Source: Terrisporobacter vanillatitrophus
GTDB taxonomy: Bacteria > Bacillota > Clostridia > Peptostreptococcales > Peptostreptococcaceae
Assembly: GCF_051148895.1 (NCBI RefSeq)
Contig: NZ_CP154625.1
Location: forward strand, 124,001 to 188,000
DNA: 64,000 bases
Reading direction: 5' to 3'
The position numbers and the translations under genes are program-made. Of this stretch, positions 31,345 through 40,196 are shown one piece after another. Position 1 is the first letter of the stretch, and every line of letters begins with the position of its first letter. Below the pieces are notes generated by a model. The model saw only the letters and a list, made by a program, of their open reading frames with translations. It had not been told where the DNA came from and made no database searches.

Positions 31345-32133
31345 ATGGCTAGAAAAAGAAAAATAAAAAAATCAGTGTTTTTAGTCGCAGCTATTATACT
31401 ATTTTTTGGTGTATATATTATATCGTTTACTCTTTTCTCTAATAAAAATGATAGTAGTAAAGATAATGCAGTGAAAATACAGGAGCCTGAAGACAATAGA
31501 TCTTTACTTAAACAATTAGAAGAAAAGGATAAGATATATTTATCTGATGGTACTGTATCAGATGTTAGAGTTGATGAGGAATTATTAGAAGAGTTAAGAT
31601 ACTCTTTTGAGGATATTAGCAAAATAAGAAAACCAGCATCTTATGAATCTACTTATGAAGGATATTCAGATGATGGACTAAAGTTTTCAACAAATTTAGA
31701 TGTAATAAGAATTTATACAGTTAATGAAGAAGAGTATTATAAAATTCCTGTATCATCTAAAGATGAATTTAAAAAAATATTAGATAAGAGTATCTACACA
31801 TCTTTTGATTTTATAAAGCAATATAAAACATGGAAAGAAGTTAAGATAACTTATAAAGATACAACAAAGAATTTAAGTAAGTGGAAATATGATGATTTAG
31901 CAAATACAATGGCTGCGAAAAGAGTGGTTGGTAAAGTACAACCAGAAAAAAGTAAAGAAAGAAGTAAGTATAATTTTGTGATTGAAATTAAAGCAGATAA
32001 TTATGAAGCCAAAGTTGAAGTTATGGGAGCTAACTATGTAAAAATAGAATCTAAAGGTTTAAGTTCTTATTACGAGGTGCATACAGCTTTACATGATTAC
32101 ATTAAGGATGAGGTTTTCCAATTGTCTAAATAA
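31345..32133 (+). CDS. membrane-anchored protein, unknown
   Basis: 262 aa. A basic N-terminus (MARKRKIKKS) and one membrane helix (about 10-28) are followed by a soluble extracytoplasmic domain rich in Lys and Glu. No catalytic motif seen. RBS CCGGGGGTAAG. It ends at the terminator into which the IS256 element inserted. No family assigned. Confidence 0.65.
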   Translation: MARKRKIKKSVFLVAAIILFFGVYIISFTLFSNKNDSSKDNAVKIQEPEDNRSLLKQLEEKDKIYLSDGTVSDVRVDEELLEELRYSFEDISKIRKPASYESTYEGYSDDGLKFSTNLDVIRIYTVNEEEYYKIPVSSKDEFKKILDKSIYTSFDFIKQYKTWKEVKITYKDTTKNLSKWKYDDLANTMAAKRVVGKVQPEKSKERSKYNFVIEIKADNYEAKVEVMGANYVKIESKGLSSYYEVHTALHDYIKDEVFQLSK

Positions 32134-32135
32134 CA

Positions 32136-32175
32136 AAAAAGTAGAAAATTTGATGAGTCAAATTTTCTACTTTTT
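32136..32175. terminator. terminator shared with murC before IS insertion
   Basis: An 18-bp perfect stem (32136-32153 and 32158-32175) with a TGAG loop. The A-rich left and T-rich right ends make it bidirectional. The right end coincides with the target-site duplication of the IS. Without the IS it would sit a few bases from the murC stop and end murC as well. Confidence 0.88.
32168..32175 (+). repeat. target-site duplication, left copy
   Basis: TACTTTTT, repeated at 33649-33656 on the other side of the element. With the preceding C the match is 9 bp (CTACTTTTT). Confidence 0.8.
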
Positions 32176-32204
32176 GAGTCTGGAAACATAATTGTGTATT
32201 CTTC
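32176..32204 (+). repeat. IS256-type terminal inverted repeat, left
   Basis: 29 bases, 22 matching the reverse complement of the right end. The outer edge is GAGTCT, against GGGTCT at the other end. Confidence 0.8.
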
Positions 32205-32247
32205 AAAAAAAATACAAATTAAATAGTAATAATTTAGTTATATTCAG

Positions 32248-32277
32248 GGGCCATGATTTTCATAATCATGGCCTTTT
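32248..32277 (+). terminator. hairpin inside the IS, downstream of the transposase
   Basis: GGCCATGATT/AATCATGGCC followed by TTTT on the plus strand. In that direction it would stop transcripts entering from outside and running antisense through the transposase. Confidence 0.65.
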
Positions 32278-32341
32278 GTAATTAAATTTTCCATTTTTGC
32301 AAAAATAATACACCTATAAAGTAATTATTCTTACAAAAAAT

Positions 32342-33559
32342 TTAAAGTAATGTTGCTGATATCCTATCTTCAAAATAAATACTAAGATGAGCTAGTATTT
32401 GTGACCAACCCCTAATTTTTTGAGTCCATTTTTCAGATATATCCATCGTAGCCAAGTATAAAGATTTATGTAGAGAGTCATCAGATGGAAATATTGATTT
32501 AGATTTTGTTACTTTTCTCAATAGTCTATTGTAACTCTCCATAGAATTAGTTGTATATATTAATGTTCTAATTTCTTGAGGATATTTAAAATATACTGAA
32601 AGTTCATTCCAGTTATTTCTCCAACTTCTAAATGCTATCGCATAATTATCTACCCATTTTTCTTCCATGAGCGTTAGCTCACTTAATGCATTTTCTTCAG
32701 TAGAGGCAGCATATACAAGCTTTAGATCTTTAGCGAATTCCTTCCTATGCTTATATGATACGTAATTTAAGGTGTTCCTAATTTGATGAACGACACATCT
32801 TTGAACCTCAGTATTAGGAAAAACAGCTTTAATGGCGTCTGAAAAACCATTTAAACCATCTACAGATGCAATTAAAATATCTTTAACACCTCTGTTTTTG
32901 ATGTCTGTAAGTACTTTTAACCAATATTTAGATGTTTCATTTTCACCAATCCAAATACCTAAAACTTCTTTTACTCCTTCGAGATTTATACCTATCGCAA
33001 TGTACGCAGCTTTATTGATTATTCTGCCTTCACTTCTTACTTTATAATGTATTGCATCCATAAAAACAATTGGATAAATAATATCGAGAGCTCTATTTTG
33101 CCATTCTTGCGCTAAAGGAAGGACTCTATCTGTGATTTTAGATACTAAAGTATGAGAAACATCTATACCGTAGATACTTTTAAGATGGCTTGCTATATCT
33201 CTAGTAGACATACCTTTTGAGTACATTCCAATTACTTGCTCTTCTATTCCAGATATATCATTTTCATAGTTTTGGATAATTTTAGGCTCAAAATCACCAT
33301 TCCTGTCCCTTGGTATACTAAGTGTAACCTCACCAAAATCAGATCTAACTTTTTTATTTCTATATCCATTTCTAGAGTTTGTAGTTTCTTTATGCTTATT
33401 ATCGTATCTTTCATATCCTAAGTGTTCATCAAGCTCCGCTTCTAACATCTCTTGAATTGTGCTAGAAAAAAGATCTTTTAACATATTTTGAACGTCTTTT
33501 GTTGTTTTTACATCGTATTCATTTAATAGTGATTTTAATATTTCGCTTTTATTAAACAT
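32342..33559 (-). CDS. IS256 family transposase
   Basis: 405 aa, full length for the Mutator/IS256 superfamily. The catalytic DDE set is visible: Asp in IVFMDAIHYKV, Asp in ASVDGLNGF followed by the C/H signature RCVVHQIRN, and Glu in TNSMESYNRLLRK. RBS GGAAGGTG precedes the ATG. It is in the same direction as murC and downstream of it, so murC read-through may add to its transcription. Confidence 0.95.
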   Translation of the reverse strand: MFNKSEILKSLLNEYDVKTTKDVQNMLKDLFSSTIQEMLEAELDEHLGYERYDNKHKETTNSRNGYRNKKVRSDFGEVTLSIPRDRNGDFEPKIIQNYENDISGIEEQVIGMYSKGMSTRDIASHLKSIYGIDVSHTLVSKITDRVLPLAQEWQNRALDIIYPIVFMDAIHYKVRSEGRIINKAAYIAIGINLEGVKEVLGIWIGENETSKYWLKVLTDIKNRGVKDILIASVDGLNGFSDAIKAVFPNTEVQRCVVHQIRNTLNYVSYKHRKEFAKDLKLVYAASTEENALSELTLMEEKWVDNYAIAFRSWRNNWNELSVYFKYPQEIRTLIYTTNSMESYNRLLRKVTKSKSIFPSDDSLHKSLYLATMDISEKWTQKIRGWSQILAHLSIYFEDRISATLL

Positions 33560-33619
33560 AAAAAGTGTGCACCTTCCTTTTGTAATGATTTTTAATATCT
33601 AAATTATCACCACTTTATG

Positions 33620-33648
33620 GAAGAATACACACTTTATTTTAAAGACCC
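33620..33648 (-). repeat. IS256-type terminal inverted repeat, right
   Basis: Counterpart of 32176-32204. The inner block GAAGAATACAC is an exact reverse complement of the left end. Confidence 0.8.
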
Positions 33649-33656
33649 TACTTTTT
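33649..33656 (+). repeat. target-site duplication, right copy
   Basis: TACTTTTT directly after the element, six bases before the murC stop codon. Confidence 0.8.
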
Positions 33657-33662
33657 TTGTTA

Positions 33663-35021
33663 TTATTTACTTTCTTCAAGTAATAATTCGCCCACACGAT
33701 AAACAGGACCTGCACCAGCAGTTATTAGTAAATCGTTAGGTTGCATATTAGCTTTTAGATAATCAACAATATCTTCGAATTTGCTGATATATATAGCATC
33801 CACATTGTTGTGATATAGTTTTTCAACTAAGTCTTTAGAATGAATATCTCCTGGATCATCTTCTCTAGCAGCGTAGATATCAGTTATTATAACTTTGTCT
33901 GCAGAATAGAATGCTTCTCCAAATTCATTAAAAAGAGATTTTGTTCTACTGTAAGTATGAGGTTGGAATACACACCATAAAGTAGATTTTTTTAGTTTTT
34001 TAGCAGCAGCTAAAGTTGCTTTTAATTCTGTTGGGTGATGAGCATAATCATCAACTATTAAGGTATCGTTATAAGTACCTTTAGTTTCAAATCTTCGTCC
34101 AACACCTGTGTATTTAATAATGCTATCTTTTACATTTTCTACACTTATTCCAGAAACTAAAGAAACTATTATAGCAGAAGTAGCATTGTAAATATTGTGT
34201 ACACCAGGAACTGATAATTTGAAAGTACCTAAATCTTTTCCAAAGTAAGTTAAATCAAATGATCCAAATCCATTATCATTAAAATGGATATTTTTTATGA
34301 TGACGTCATTTGAAGTTTCTTTACCATACTTGATTATATTAGCCTTAACGTCATGTAGTATTCCATCTGTATTAGGGCTGTCACCATTTATTACAAAGTG
34401 ACCATCTTTAGGTAATAATTTTCCGAACTTGTTAAATGAAGCCTTAATTTCTTCTATTCCAGAAAAGTAATCAAGATGATCTTCCTCTATATTTAAAACG
34501 ATTGCTATTTTAGGATTAAAATTTAAAAAACTATCTGTATACTCGCAAGCTTCTGTTATAAAGTTTTGAGAATTACCTATTTTTACGTTACCACCAATTG
34601 ATTTTAAGTTACCGCCCACTAAGATTGTTGGGTCTAAGTTAGTCGATCCAAAAATAGTTGATAACATAGAAGTAGTTGTAGTTTTTCCATGAGTGCCTGA
34701 AACTGCTATTGAGTTTTTATACTCTCTCATTATTTGTCCTAAAAATGCAGCTCTATTTATTGTCAGTATGTTTTTGTCTTTGGCAGCCATAAGTTCTTCA
34801 TTATCTGGGTGTATAGCAGCAGTGTAAACTACCATGTCTAATCCATTAACAATGTTTTCTTTTTTTTGCCCAATATAAATTTTTGCACCTTGTGCTTGAA
34901 GTTTATCTGTCATTGAAGATTTGCTCATGTCTGAGCCTGAAACTTCGTAGCCCTTATTAAGGCATATTTCAGCTAAAGCGCTCATACTTATTCCGCCTAT
35001 GCCGATGAAGTGTATCTTCAT
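33663..35021 (-). CDS. murC: UDP-N-acetylmuramate--L-alanine ligase
   Basis: 452 aa. It adds L-alanine to UDP-MurNAc in peptidoglycan precursor synthesis. The Rossmann start IHFIGIGGISMSALA, the ATP loop GTHGKTTTT (109-117), NIEEDHLDY, and DDYAHHPTEL are all present. An upstream in-frame ATG at 35042 is possible, but AAAGGTGG fits the ATG at 35021. It is encoded alone on the minus strand, diverging from purR. Its terminator is now separated from it by the IS256 element. Confidence 0.96.
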   Translation of the reverse strand: MKIHFIGIGGISMSALAEICLNKGYEVSGSDMSKSSMTDKLQAQGAKIYIGQKKENIVNGLDMVVYTAAIHPDNEELMAAKDKNILTINRAAFLGQIMREYKNSIAVSGTHGKTTTTSMLSTIFGSTNLDPTILVGGNLKSIGGNVKIGNSQNFITEACEYTDSFLNFNPKIAIVLNIEEDHLDYFSGIEEIKASFNKFGKLLPKDGHFVINGDSPNTDGILHDVKANIIKYGKETSNDVIIKNIHFNDNGFGSFDLTYFGKDLGTFKLSVPGVHNIYNATSAIIVSLVSGISVENVKDSIIKYTGVGRRFETKGTYNDTLIVDDYAHHPTELKATLAAAKKLKKSTLWCVFQPHTYSRTKSLFNEFGEAFYSADKVIITDIYAAREDDPGDIHSKDLVEKLYHNNVDAIYISKFEDIVDYLKANMQPNDLLITAGAGPVYRVGELLLEESK

Positions 35022-35256
35022 AATAATAAAACCACCTTTCATTTAATTTATTTCTATGAATAAGAACAATTTTTGTGGTATAATTAAATAATGTTCAATA
35101 TTTTAAGTATCATATGCATATACTAATTCATATATTATAGTTTATTTATTTTTTCATAATATATGAAACATAACTAATATTATATCATATAATAAAATCT
35201 TATGCATTATTTACTTTATACCATAAATGTTGTAATTGTAGGAGGTTACTGAAACA

Positions 35257-36135
35257 ATGAAGTTTAAGAGAACGGAAAGAATTGGCGCTATTGTCAAGAT
35301 ATTATCTGACAACCCAAATAAAATTTATACATTAAGCTATTTTACAGAAACATTTAACGCTGCCAAGTCTACAATTAGTGAAGATTTATTAGTTGTAAAA
35401 AATGTATTTGAAAAATTACAATTAGGTAAAGTTATAACAATTTCTGGAGCCGCTGGTGGAGTAAAATACATACCTAAAACATCAATACAAGAAAATCAAA
35501 ACTTCTTAATGGAATTGTGCGAAAAAATAAGTTCACCAGACAGAATTTTATCAGGAAGATTTCTATATTTAATAGATTTAATATATGATCCAACAGTTGT
35601 AGCTAAAATCGGAAAGATATTTGCTTCAAATATAGATTATTCGGAAGCTGATTATGTAGTTACTATGGAAACAAAAGGAATACCTATGGCCCTTATGACT
35701 GCAAAAGCTATGAATTTGCCATTAGTCATAATAAGAAAAGACATAAAGGTTTCTGAAGGACCAACATTAAGTATGACTTACATTACAGGGGATAATTCAA
35801 AAGTAGAAAGTATGAGTTTACCAAGAAAAGCTATCAAGCCAGGAAGTAAAGTTATTCTTATAGATGACTTTATGAGAGGTGGAGGAACGATAAGAGGTAT
35901 GACTCAACTTATGAATGAATTTGGTGCGGAAGTAATAGGAACGGGAGTATTCATAACAACATCTACACCAGAGAATAAACTAGTTGAAGATTATATATCT
36001 TTAATAGAAATAGAGACAAGAGAAAATGAAATAGTTGTTAAGCCAAATTTAAAAACTTTTAAAGATGAATATAGAACAGAAGACGTTATGGATGACATTT
36101 TAGAAAATGTAGATGATGATGAAATTGATGAGTAA
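35257..36135 (+). CDS. purR: purine operon regulator PurR
   Basis: 292 aa. N-terminal winged helix (about 1-75) and a phosphoribosyltransferase-type domain that senses PRPP. The PRPP-binding motif VILIDDFMRGGGT is at 199-211. The acidic tail (EDVMDDILENVDDDEIDE) is longer than in B. subtilis PurR. RBS AGGAGGTTACTG. The purR-spoVG order is as in bacilli, but the yabJ gene between them is missing. Confidence 0.93.
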   Translation: MKFKRTERIGAIVKILSDNPNKIYTLSYFTETFNAAKSTISEDLLVVKNVFEKLQLGKVITISGAAGGVKYIPKTSIQENQNFLMELCEKISSPDRILSGRFLYLIDLIYDPTVVAKIGKIFASNIDYSEADYVVTMETKGIPMALMTAKAMNLPLVIIRKDIKVSEGPTLSMTYITGDNSKVESMSLPRKAIKPGSKVILIDDFMRGGGTIRGMTQLMNEFGAEVIGTGVFITTSTPENKLVEDYISLIEIETRENEIVVKPNLKTFKDEYRTEDVMDDILENVDDDEIDE

Positions 36136-36201
36136 TTCTAACTAATTCAAACTGTATAATTATTTTTATGGATAAAAAATAAAAAAACTCTGAAAAATTA
36201 A

Positions 36202-36226
36202 AGGAATTTATTAAAAAGTATAGAAT
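36202..36226 (+). promoter_or_regulatory. sigma-H promoter of spoVG
   Basis: The -35 is AAAGGAATT (AGGA at 36202-36205), then 11 bases, then ATAGAAT with GAAT at 36223-36226. This matches the B. subtilis sigma-H pattern RnAGGAWWW-(11-12)-RnnGAAT at every fixed position. spoVG is a classic sigma-H target. Confidence 0.82.
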
Positions 36227-36299
36227 TATTTACCAAACAGTTTATAATTATATTGGGTAAATTGTATTTTGTCAAAATCACAAAGGGGGATATTGAAGT

Positions 36300-36578
36300 A
36301 TGAACATAACTGACGTAAGAGTAAGAAAAATTACTGATGAGGGGAAAATGAAATGTATAGTTTCAATAACTTTTGATAATTTATTCGTAGTACACGACAT
36401 AAAAGTTATTGAAGGTCAAAATGGACTATTCATAGCTATGCCAAGTAGAAAAGTTGGAGAAGGTAACTTTAGAGATATCGCTCATCCAATAAACGCAGAA
36501 ATGAGACAAGTTTTAGAGGATGCAGTTTTAAAAGCATATGAAGAAGCATTAGCTCAACTGGAAGTTGCTGCAGAATAA
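36300..36578 (+). CDS. spoVG: SpoVG, RNA/DNA-binding regulator
   Basis: 92 aa, normal length. MNITDVRVRKITDEGKMK starts the family fold, and VHDIKVIEG and PSRKVGEG are conserved. SpoVG is a small nucleic-acid-binding protein affecting septation, sporulation and surface traits. RBS AAAGGGGGATA. It has its own promoter and terminator. Confidence 0.97.
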   Translation: MNITDVRVRKITDEGKMKCIVSITFDNLFVVHDIKVIEGQNGLFIAMPSRKVGEGNFRDIAHPINAEMRQVLEDAVLKAYEEALAQLEVAAE

Positions 36579-36620
36579 TTAAATAAAATGGGAATATTTT
36601 TAAAATTTGTAATAAATGAA

Positions 36621-36648
36621 CGAGTCGACTTAATCGGCTCTTTTTTTA
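36621..36648 (+). terminator. terminator of spoVG
   Basis: GAGTCGA...TCGGCTC (one wobble pair), then seven T. Confidence 0.85.
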
Positions 36649-36764
36649 TGGAAAATATAGAATTATTAAGATAATAATGTATTATTTTTATTTTATGGTT
36701 AATAATAAAAATATCTAAATGAAAATGATACAAAATAAAAAATATTATTAGATTTGAAGAAATG

Positions 36765-36793
36765 TTGACAAAAACATGAAATAAAATTATGAT
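36765..36793 (+). promoter_or_regulatory. promoter of T-box-tyrS
   Basis: TTGACA (36765-36770), 17-bp spacer, TATGAT (36788-36793). Confidence 0.82.
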
Positions 36794-36829
36794 AATATCA
36801 TAAGATATAAATAAAAAGATTAGTTTTAT

Positions 36830-37100
36830 ATAAAGGCAATGATAAGAACAAGTAGTGATTAATTAAGATAAACAGAAAGTTACCGGTTGATGAGAGGTGC
36901 ATATACAATTAATTATGAATACATCTTTGAGCTTCACACCGAAAGAAAAATATTGAGTAGGCTGTGACGAATTTGACGCACGTTATAGTGTCATAGTATT
37001 TATTCAGATACTAGCTGAGGTAAACAGTGTGAACTGTTTATAAATTAAGGTGGTAACGCGAGATATGCTCTCGTCCTTTTTAAGGACGGGAGCTTTTTTG
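36830..37100 (+). ncRNA. T-box leader, tyrosine
   Basis: T-box core AAGGTGGTAACGCG at 37047-37060. The likely specifier is TAC at 36920-36922, followed by A, in the bulge GAATACATC. This agrees with the downstream tyrS gene. The region between specifier and T-box holds further paired elements. Confidence 0.9.
37067..37099 (+). terminator. T-box-controlled terminator of tyrS
   Basis: A 12-bp stem from GCTCTCGTCCTT and AAGGACGGGAGC (one wobble pair), then six T. Confidence 0.88.
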
Positions 37101-37159
37101 ATTGTAAGGAAATTATGTGTTATCTGATTTATTGATACCATATAATTTCTAACATATTA

Positions 37160-37260
37160 GCTTGAGCACAAGGTCGATGCCTGGGCGGTAGCAAGGGCAC
37201 CTCGTTAGCCATATGAAGTGTAGCGCCCACGCAGTGGCTTAAGCGAAGCGAATTTTTTAT
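37160..37260 (+). repeat. dispersed intergenic repeat, copy 2 (best preserved)
   Basis: About 100 bases, visibly GC-richer than its surroundings. Contains AAGGTCGATGCCTG, CCATATGAAGTGTAGCGCCC, CACGCAGTGGCTTAAGCG and a GAATTTTTTA end. The 5' GCTTGAGC can pair with the 3' GCTTAAGC (one wobble). It lies between the T-box terminator and tyrS, so it is part of the read-through mRNA leader. Confidence 0.85.
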
Positions 37261-37315
37261 TATAACAAATTATAAAATTGATTTTTTAAATATAATTATA
37301 AAGGAGAATAAGACT

Positions 37316-38545
37316 ATGTCAATGACGACTTACGATGAATTAGTTGCTAGAGGATTAGTTGCTCAAGTAACAGATGAAGAAGAATTAAAAGAACTTATAA
37401 ATACAGGTAAAGCAGTATTCTATATAGGATTCGATGCAACTGCAGATAGTTTACATGTAGGGCATTTCATGGCTCTATGTTTAATGAAGAGATTACAGAT
37501 GGCAGGAAACAAGCCAATAGCACTTGTTGGTGGAGGAACTACAATGGTAGGGGACCCATCTGGAAGAACAGATATGAGAAAAATGATGACTCCAGAGCAA
37601 ATCAATTACAACTGTGAATGTTTCAAAAAACAAATGAGTAAATTTATAGAATTTGGTGAAGATAAAGCCTTATTAGTTAATAATGCAGATTGGTTATTAG
37701 ATTTAAATTATGTAGAATTATTAAGAGAAGTGGGAACTCATTTTAGTGTTAATAGAATGCTTAGTTTTGAATGTTACAAAAGCAGAATGGAAAGAGGACT
37801 TAGTTTCTTAGAGTTTAATTACATGATAATGCAAGCTTTCGATTTCTATCATTTATACGAAAAATACGGTTGTCAAATGCAGTTAGGTGGAAACGACCAA
37901 TGGAGTAATATGCTTGCAGGTACAGAATTAATAAGACGTAAATTAGGAGAAAATGCTTATGCATTGACTATAACTTTACTTCTTAACTCAGAAGGAAATA
38001 AAATGGGTAAAACAGCCAATGGTGCAGTATGGCTAGATCCAAACAAAACTTCTCCATTTGAATTCTACCAATACTGGAGAAATGTTGGAGATGCTGATGT
38101 ATTCAAATGTATGCGTATGTTAACATTCTTACCATTAGAAGAAATAGAAGCTATGGAAAAATGGGAAGATAATAAAATAAACCAAGCTAAAGAAGTTTTA
38201 GCATTTGAATTAACTAAATTAGTTCATGGTGAAGAAGAAGCTACAAAAGCGCAAGAAAGTGCAAGAGCTTTATTCTCAGGTACTGCACATGATAACATGC
38301 CTACAACAGAATTAAATGATACTGATTTAACTGATGGAAGTATAGATATAATATCATTATTAGTTAAAAGTGGATTAGCTCCAACTAGATCAGAAGGTAG
38401 ACGTAATGTGGAGCAAGGTGGAGTAACTGTAGATGGTGAAAAAGTTGATGACTTCAAAGCTACATTTAAAAAAGATGATTTAACTGGTGATGGCATAGTT
38501 ATAAAACGTGGAAAGAAAAAGTTCCAAAAAATAGTTATAAAATAA
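37316..38545 (+). CDS. tyrS: tyrosyl-tRNA synthetase
   Basis: 409 aa class I synthetase. HVGH (47-50) and KMGKT (229-233) are the two signature motifs, and GFDATADSLHVGH is typical. The C-terminal S4 domain (about 345-405, LAPTRSEGRRNVEQGGVTVD) binds tRNA. RBS AAGGAGAATAA. Controlled by the Tyr T-box. An unusual 100-base repeat sits in its mRNA leader. Confidence 0.96.
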   Translation: MSMTTYDELVARGLVAQVTDEEELKELINTGKAVFYIGFDATADSLHVGHFMALCLMKRLQMAGNKPIALVGGGTTMVGDPSGRTDMRKMMTPEQINYNCECFKKQMSKFIEFGEDKALLVNNADWLLDLNYVELLREVGTHFSVNRMLSFECYKSRMERGLSFLEFNYMIMQAFDFYHLYEKYGCQMQLGGNDQWSNMLAGTELIRRKLGENAYALTITLLLNSEGNKMGKTANGAVWLDPNKTSPFEFYQYWRNVGDADVFKCMRMLTFLPLEEIEAMEKWEDNKINQAKEVLAFELTKLVHGEEEATKAQESARALFSGTAHDNMPTTELNDTDLTDGSIDIISLLVKSGLAPTRSEGRRNVEQGGVTVDGEKVDDFKATFKKDDLTGDGIVIKRGKKKFQKIVIK

Positions 38546-38554
38546 TGAAATAAT

Positions 38555-38595
38555 AAATAGCAGTAGCTACCAAATTATAGTTGCTGCTATTTTTG
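38555..38595 (+). terminator. terminator of tyrS
   Basis: AATAGCAGTAGCTA/TAGTTGCTGCTATT with wobble pairs, then TTTTT. Confidence 0.85.
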
Positions 38596-38758
38596 TGTAT
38601 ACTAATATAATGCAAAGAGATACAAAAACCTAGTAATTTGATAAAAAAAATGCTATATTATAAATGACAATAATACGATTGAATTATATATTATTCAACA
38701 AAATAATACACCATAATAGTAACAATTATAAAAAACTTTATTGAAATGGAGTGAAAAT

Positions 38759-40135
38759 ATGAACTTTAAAGCCATAATTCTTGCTGCTGGAAAAGGAACA
38801 AGAATGAAGTCAAAATATCCAAAGGTTGTTCATAAAGTGTGCGGAAAAGAAATGGTTAACCATATTATAGATGTATCAAAAAAATCTGGTGTGAAAGATG
38901 TAGTAGCAATACTAGGTCATGAATCAGAAGTTGTAAAAAATATACTACCAGAAGATACTATGATTGCAATGCAAACAGAGCAACTAGGAACAGGTCATGC
39001 TGTTAAAATGGCAAAAGAATATATAAATGATGAAGACACAATAGTTATTTTATGTGGAGACACACCTCTTATAAAAGAAGAAACTCTAAAAAAATTATTT
39101 AATTACCATATAGAAAATGAATATACGGTTACAGTTTTAACTACAAAAGTTGAAAATCCAACTGGATATGGAAGAGTAATAAGAGATGAAAATAAAGATT
39201 TATTAAAAATTGTTGAGCAAAAAGATGGAAATGCTGAAGAATTAGCAGTAAATGAAATTAACTCTGGAATTTACTGTTTCAAAGGTAAGATGCTAAGGGA
39301 ATCTTTAGACTTACTTGATAATGACAATGCTCAAGGAGAGTATTACTTAACTGATACAATAAAAATATTAAGAGATAAAGGCTTTAAGGTTGGAGCATTC
39401 AATGGCTCTACAATTGAAGAATTAATGGGTGTAAACTCTAGATTAGAATTATCTAAAGCAGAAACTCTTATGAGAAAAAGAATAAATGAATTTCACTTAT
39501 TAAATGGAGTTACTATAATAGATTCAGCATCTACTTATATAGAAACAGATGTAGAAATAGAACAAGATACAATAGTATATCCAGGGGTTATGCTTCATGG
39601 TAAAACTAAAATAGGTAACGAATGTATTATAGGAATGAATACTTCAATAACAAACTCAACTATAGGAAATAACACAGAGATTAAAAACTCTACAATTATA
39701 GATTCTACTGTAGGAGAAAATACTACAGTTGGTCCTTATGCTTATTTAAGACCAAAAAGTAACATAGGAAACCATGTGAAAATAGGTGATTTCGTAGAAG
39801 TTAAAAATGCAACTATAGAAGATAACTCAAAAGCATCACATCTTTCATACATAGGAGATGCCCATGTAGGTAAAGATGTTAACATAGGATGTGGTGTGGT
39901 ATTTGTAAATTACGATGGAAAAAATAAATTCAAATCAATAGTAAAAGATGGAGCATTTATAGGTTCTAACTCAAACCTAGTTGCACCAGTTACAGTTGAA
40001 GAAAAAGGATATATTGCAACAGGATCTACCATAACTGACGATGTACCTGAAGGGGCTTTAGCTATTGCTAGACAAAGACAGGTTGTAAAAGAAGGTTGGG
40101 TAGCCAAAAAAGAAAAAAGAGATGAGAATAAATAG
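38759..40135 (+). CDS. glmU: bifunctional GlmU
   Basis: 458 aa. It acetylates glucosamine-1-phosphate and transfers UMP to make UDP-GlcNAc. The N-terminal pyrophosphorylase has ILAAGKGTRMKS and QTEQLGTGHAV; the C-terminal left-handed beta-helix (about 250-450) shows hexapeptide repeats. LRPKSNIG and NYDGKNKF are the acetyltransferase-site motifs. A TTG at 38741 is in frame, but TGGAGTG fits the ATG at 38759. Probably co-transcribed with prs. Confidence 0.96.
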   Translation: MNFKAIILAAGKGTRMKSKYPKVVHKVCGKEMVNHIIDVSKKSGVKDVVAILGHESEVVKNILPEDTMIAMQTEQLGTGHAVKMAKEYINDEDTIVILCGDTPLIKEETLKKLFNYHIENEYTVTVLTTKVENPTGYGRVIRDENKDLLKIVEQKDGNAEELAVNEINSGIYCFKGKMLRESLDLLDNDNAQGEYYLTDTIKILRDKGFKVGAFNGSTIEELMGVNSRLELSKAETLMRKRINEFHLLNGVTIIDSASTYIETDVEIEQDTIVYPGVMLHGKTKIGNECIIGMNTSITNSTIGNNTEIKNSTIIDSTVGENTTVGPYAYLRPKSNIGNHVKIGDFVEVKNATIEDNSKASHLSYIGDAHVGKDVNIGCGVVFVNYDGKNKFKSIVKDGAFIGSNSNLVAPVTVEEKGYIATGSTITDDVPEGALAIARQRQVVKEGWVAKKEKRDENK

Positions 40136-40196
40136 CTAATTATTATTTTAGGAAAAACACCTAATAATATTTATATAATTTTCAGGAGGATAAGTA

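Larger units (their letters stand above)
32176..33648 (-). mobile_element. IS256-family insertion sequence, complete
   Basis: About 1473 bp. The ends 32176-32204 and 33620-33648 are imperfect inverted repeats sharing GTGTATTCTTC as an 11-bp perfect block and 22 of 29 positions overall. It is flanked by an 8- or 9-bp direct repeat. It carries one intact transposase gene on the minus strand, so it looks recently inserted and possibly active. Confidence 0.93.

Noticed and set aside
37160..37260. Repeat family as tRNA genes or CRISPR
   Set aside because: No cloverleaf, no anticodon arm, no regular spacing with short direct repeats; copies lie kilobases apart.
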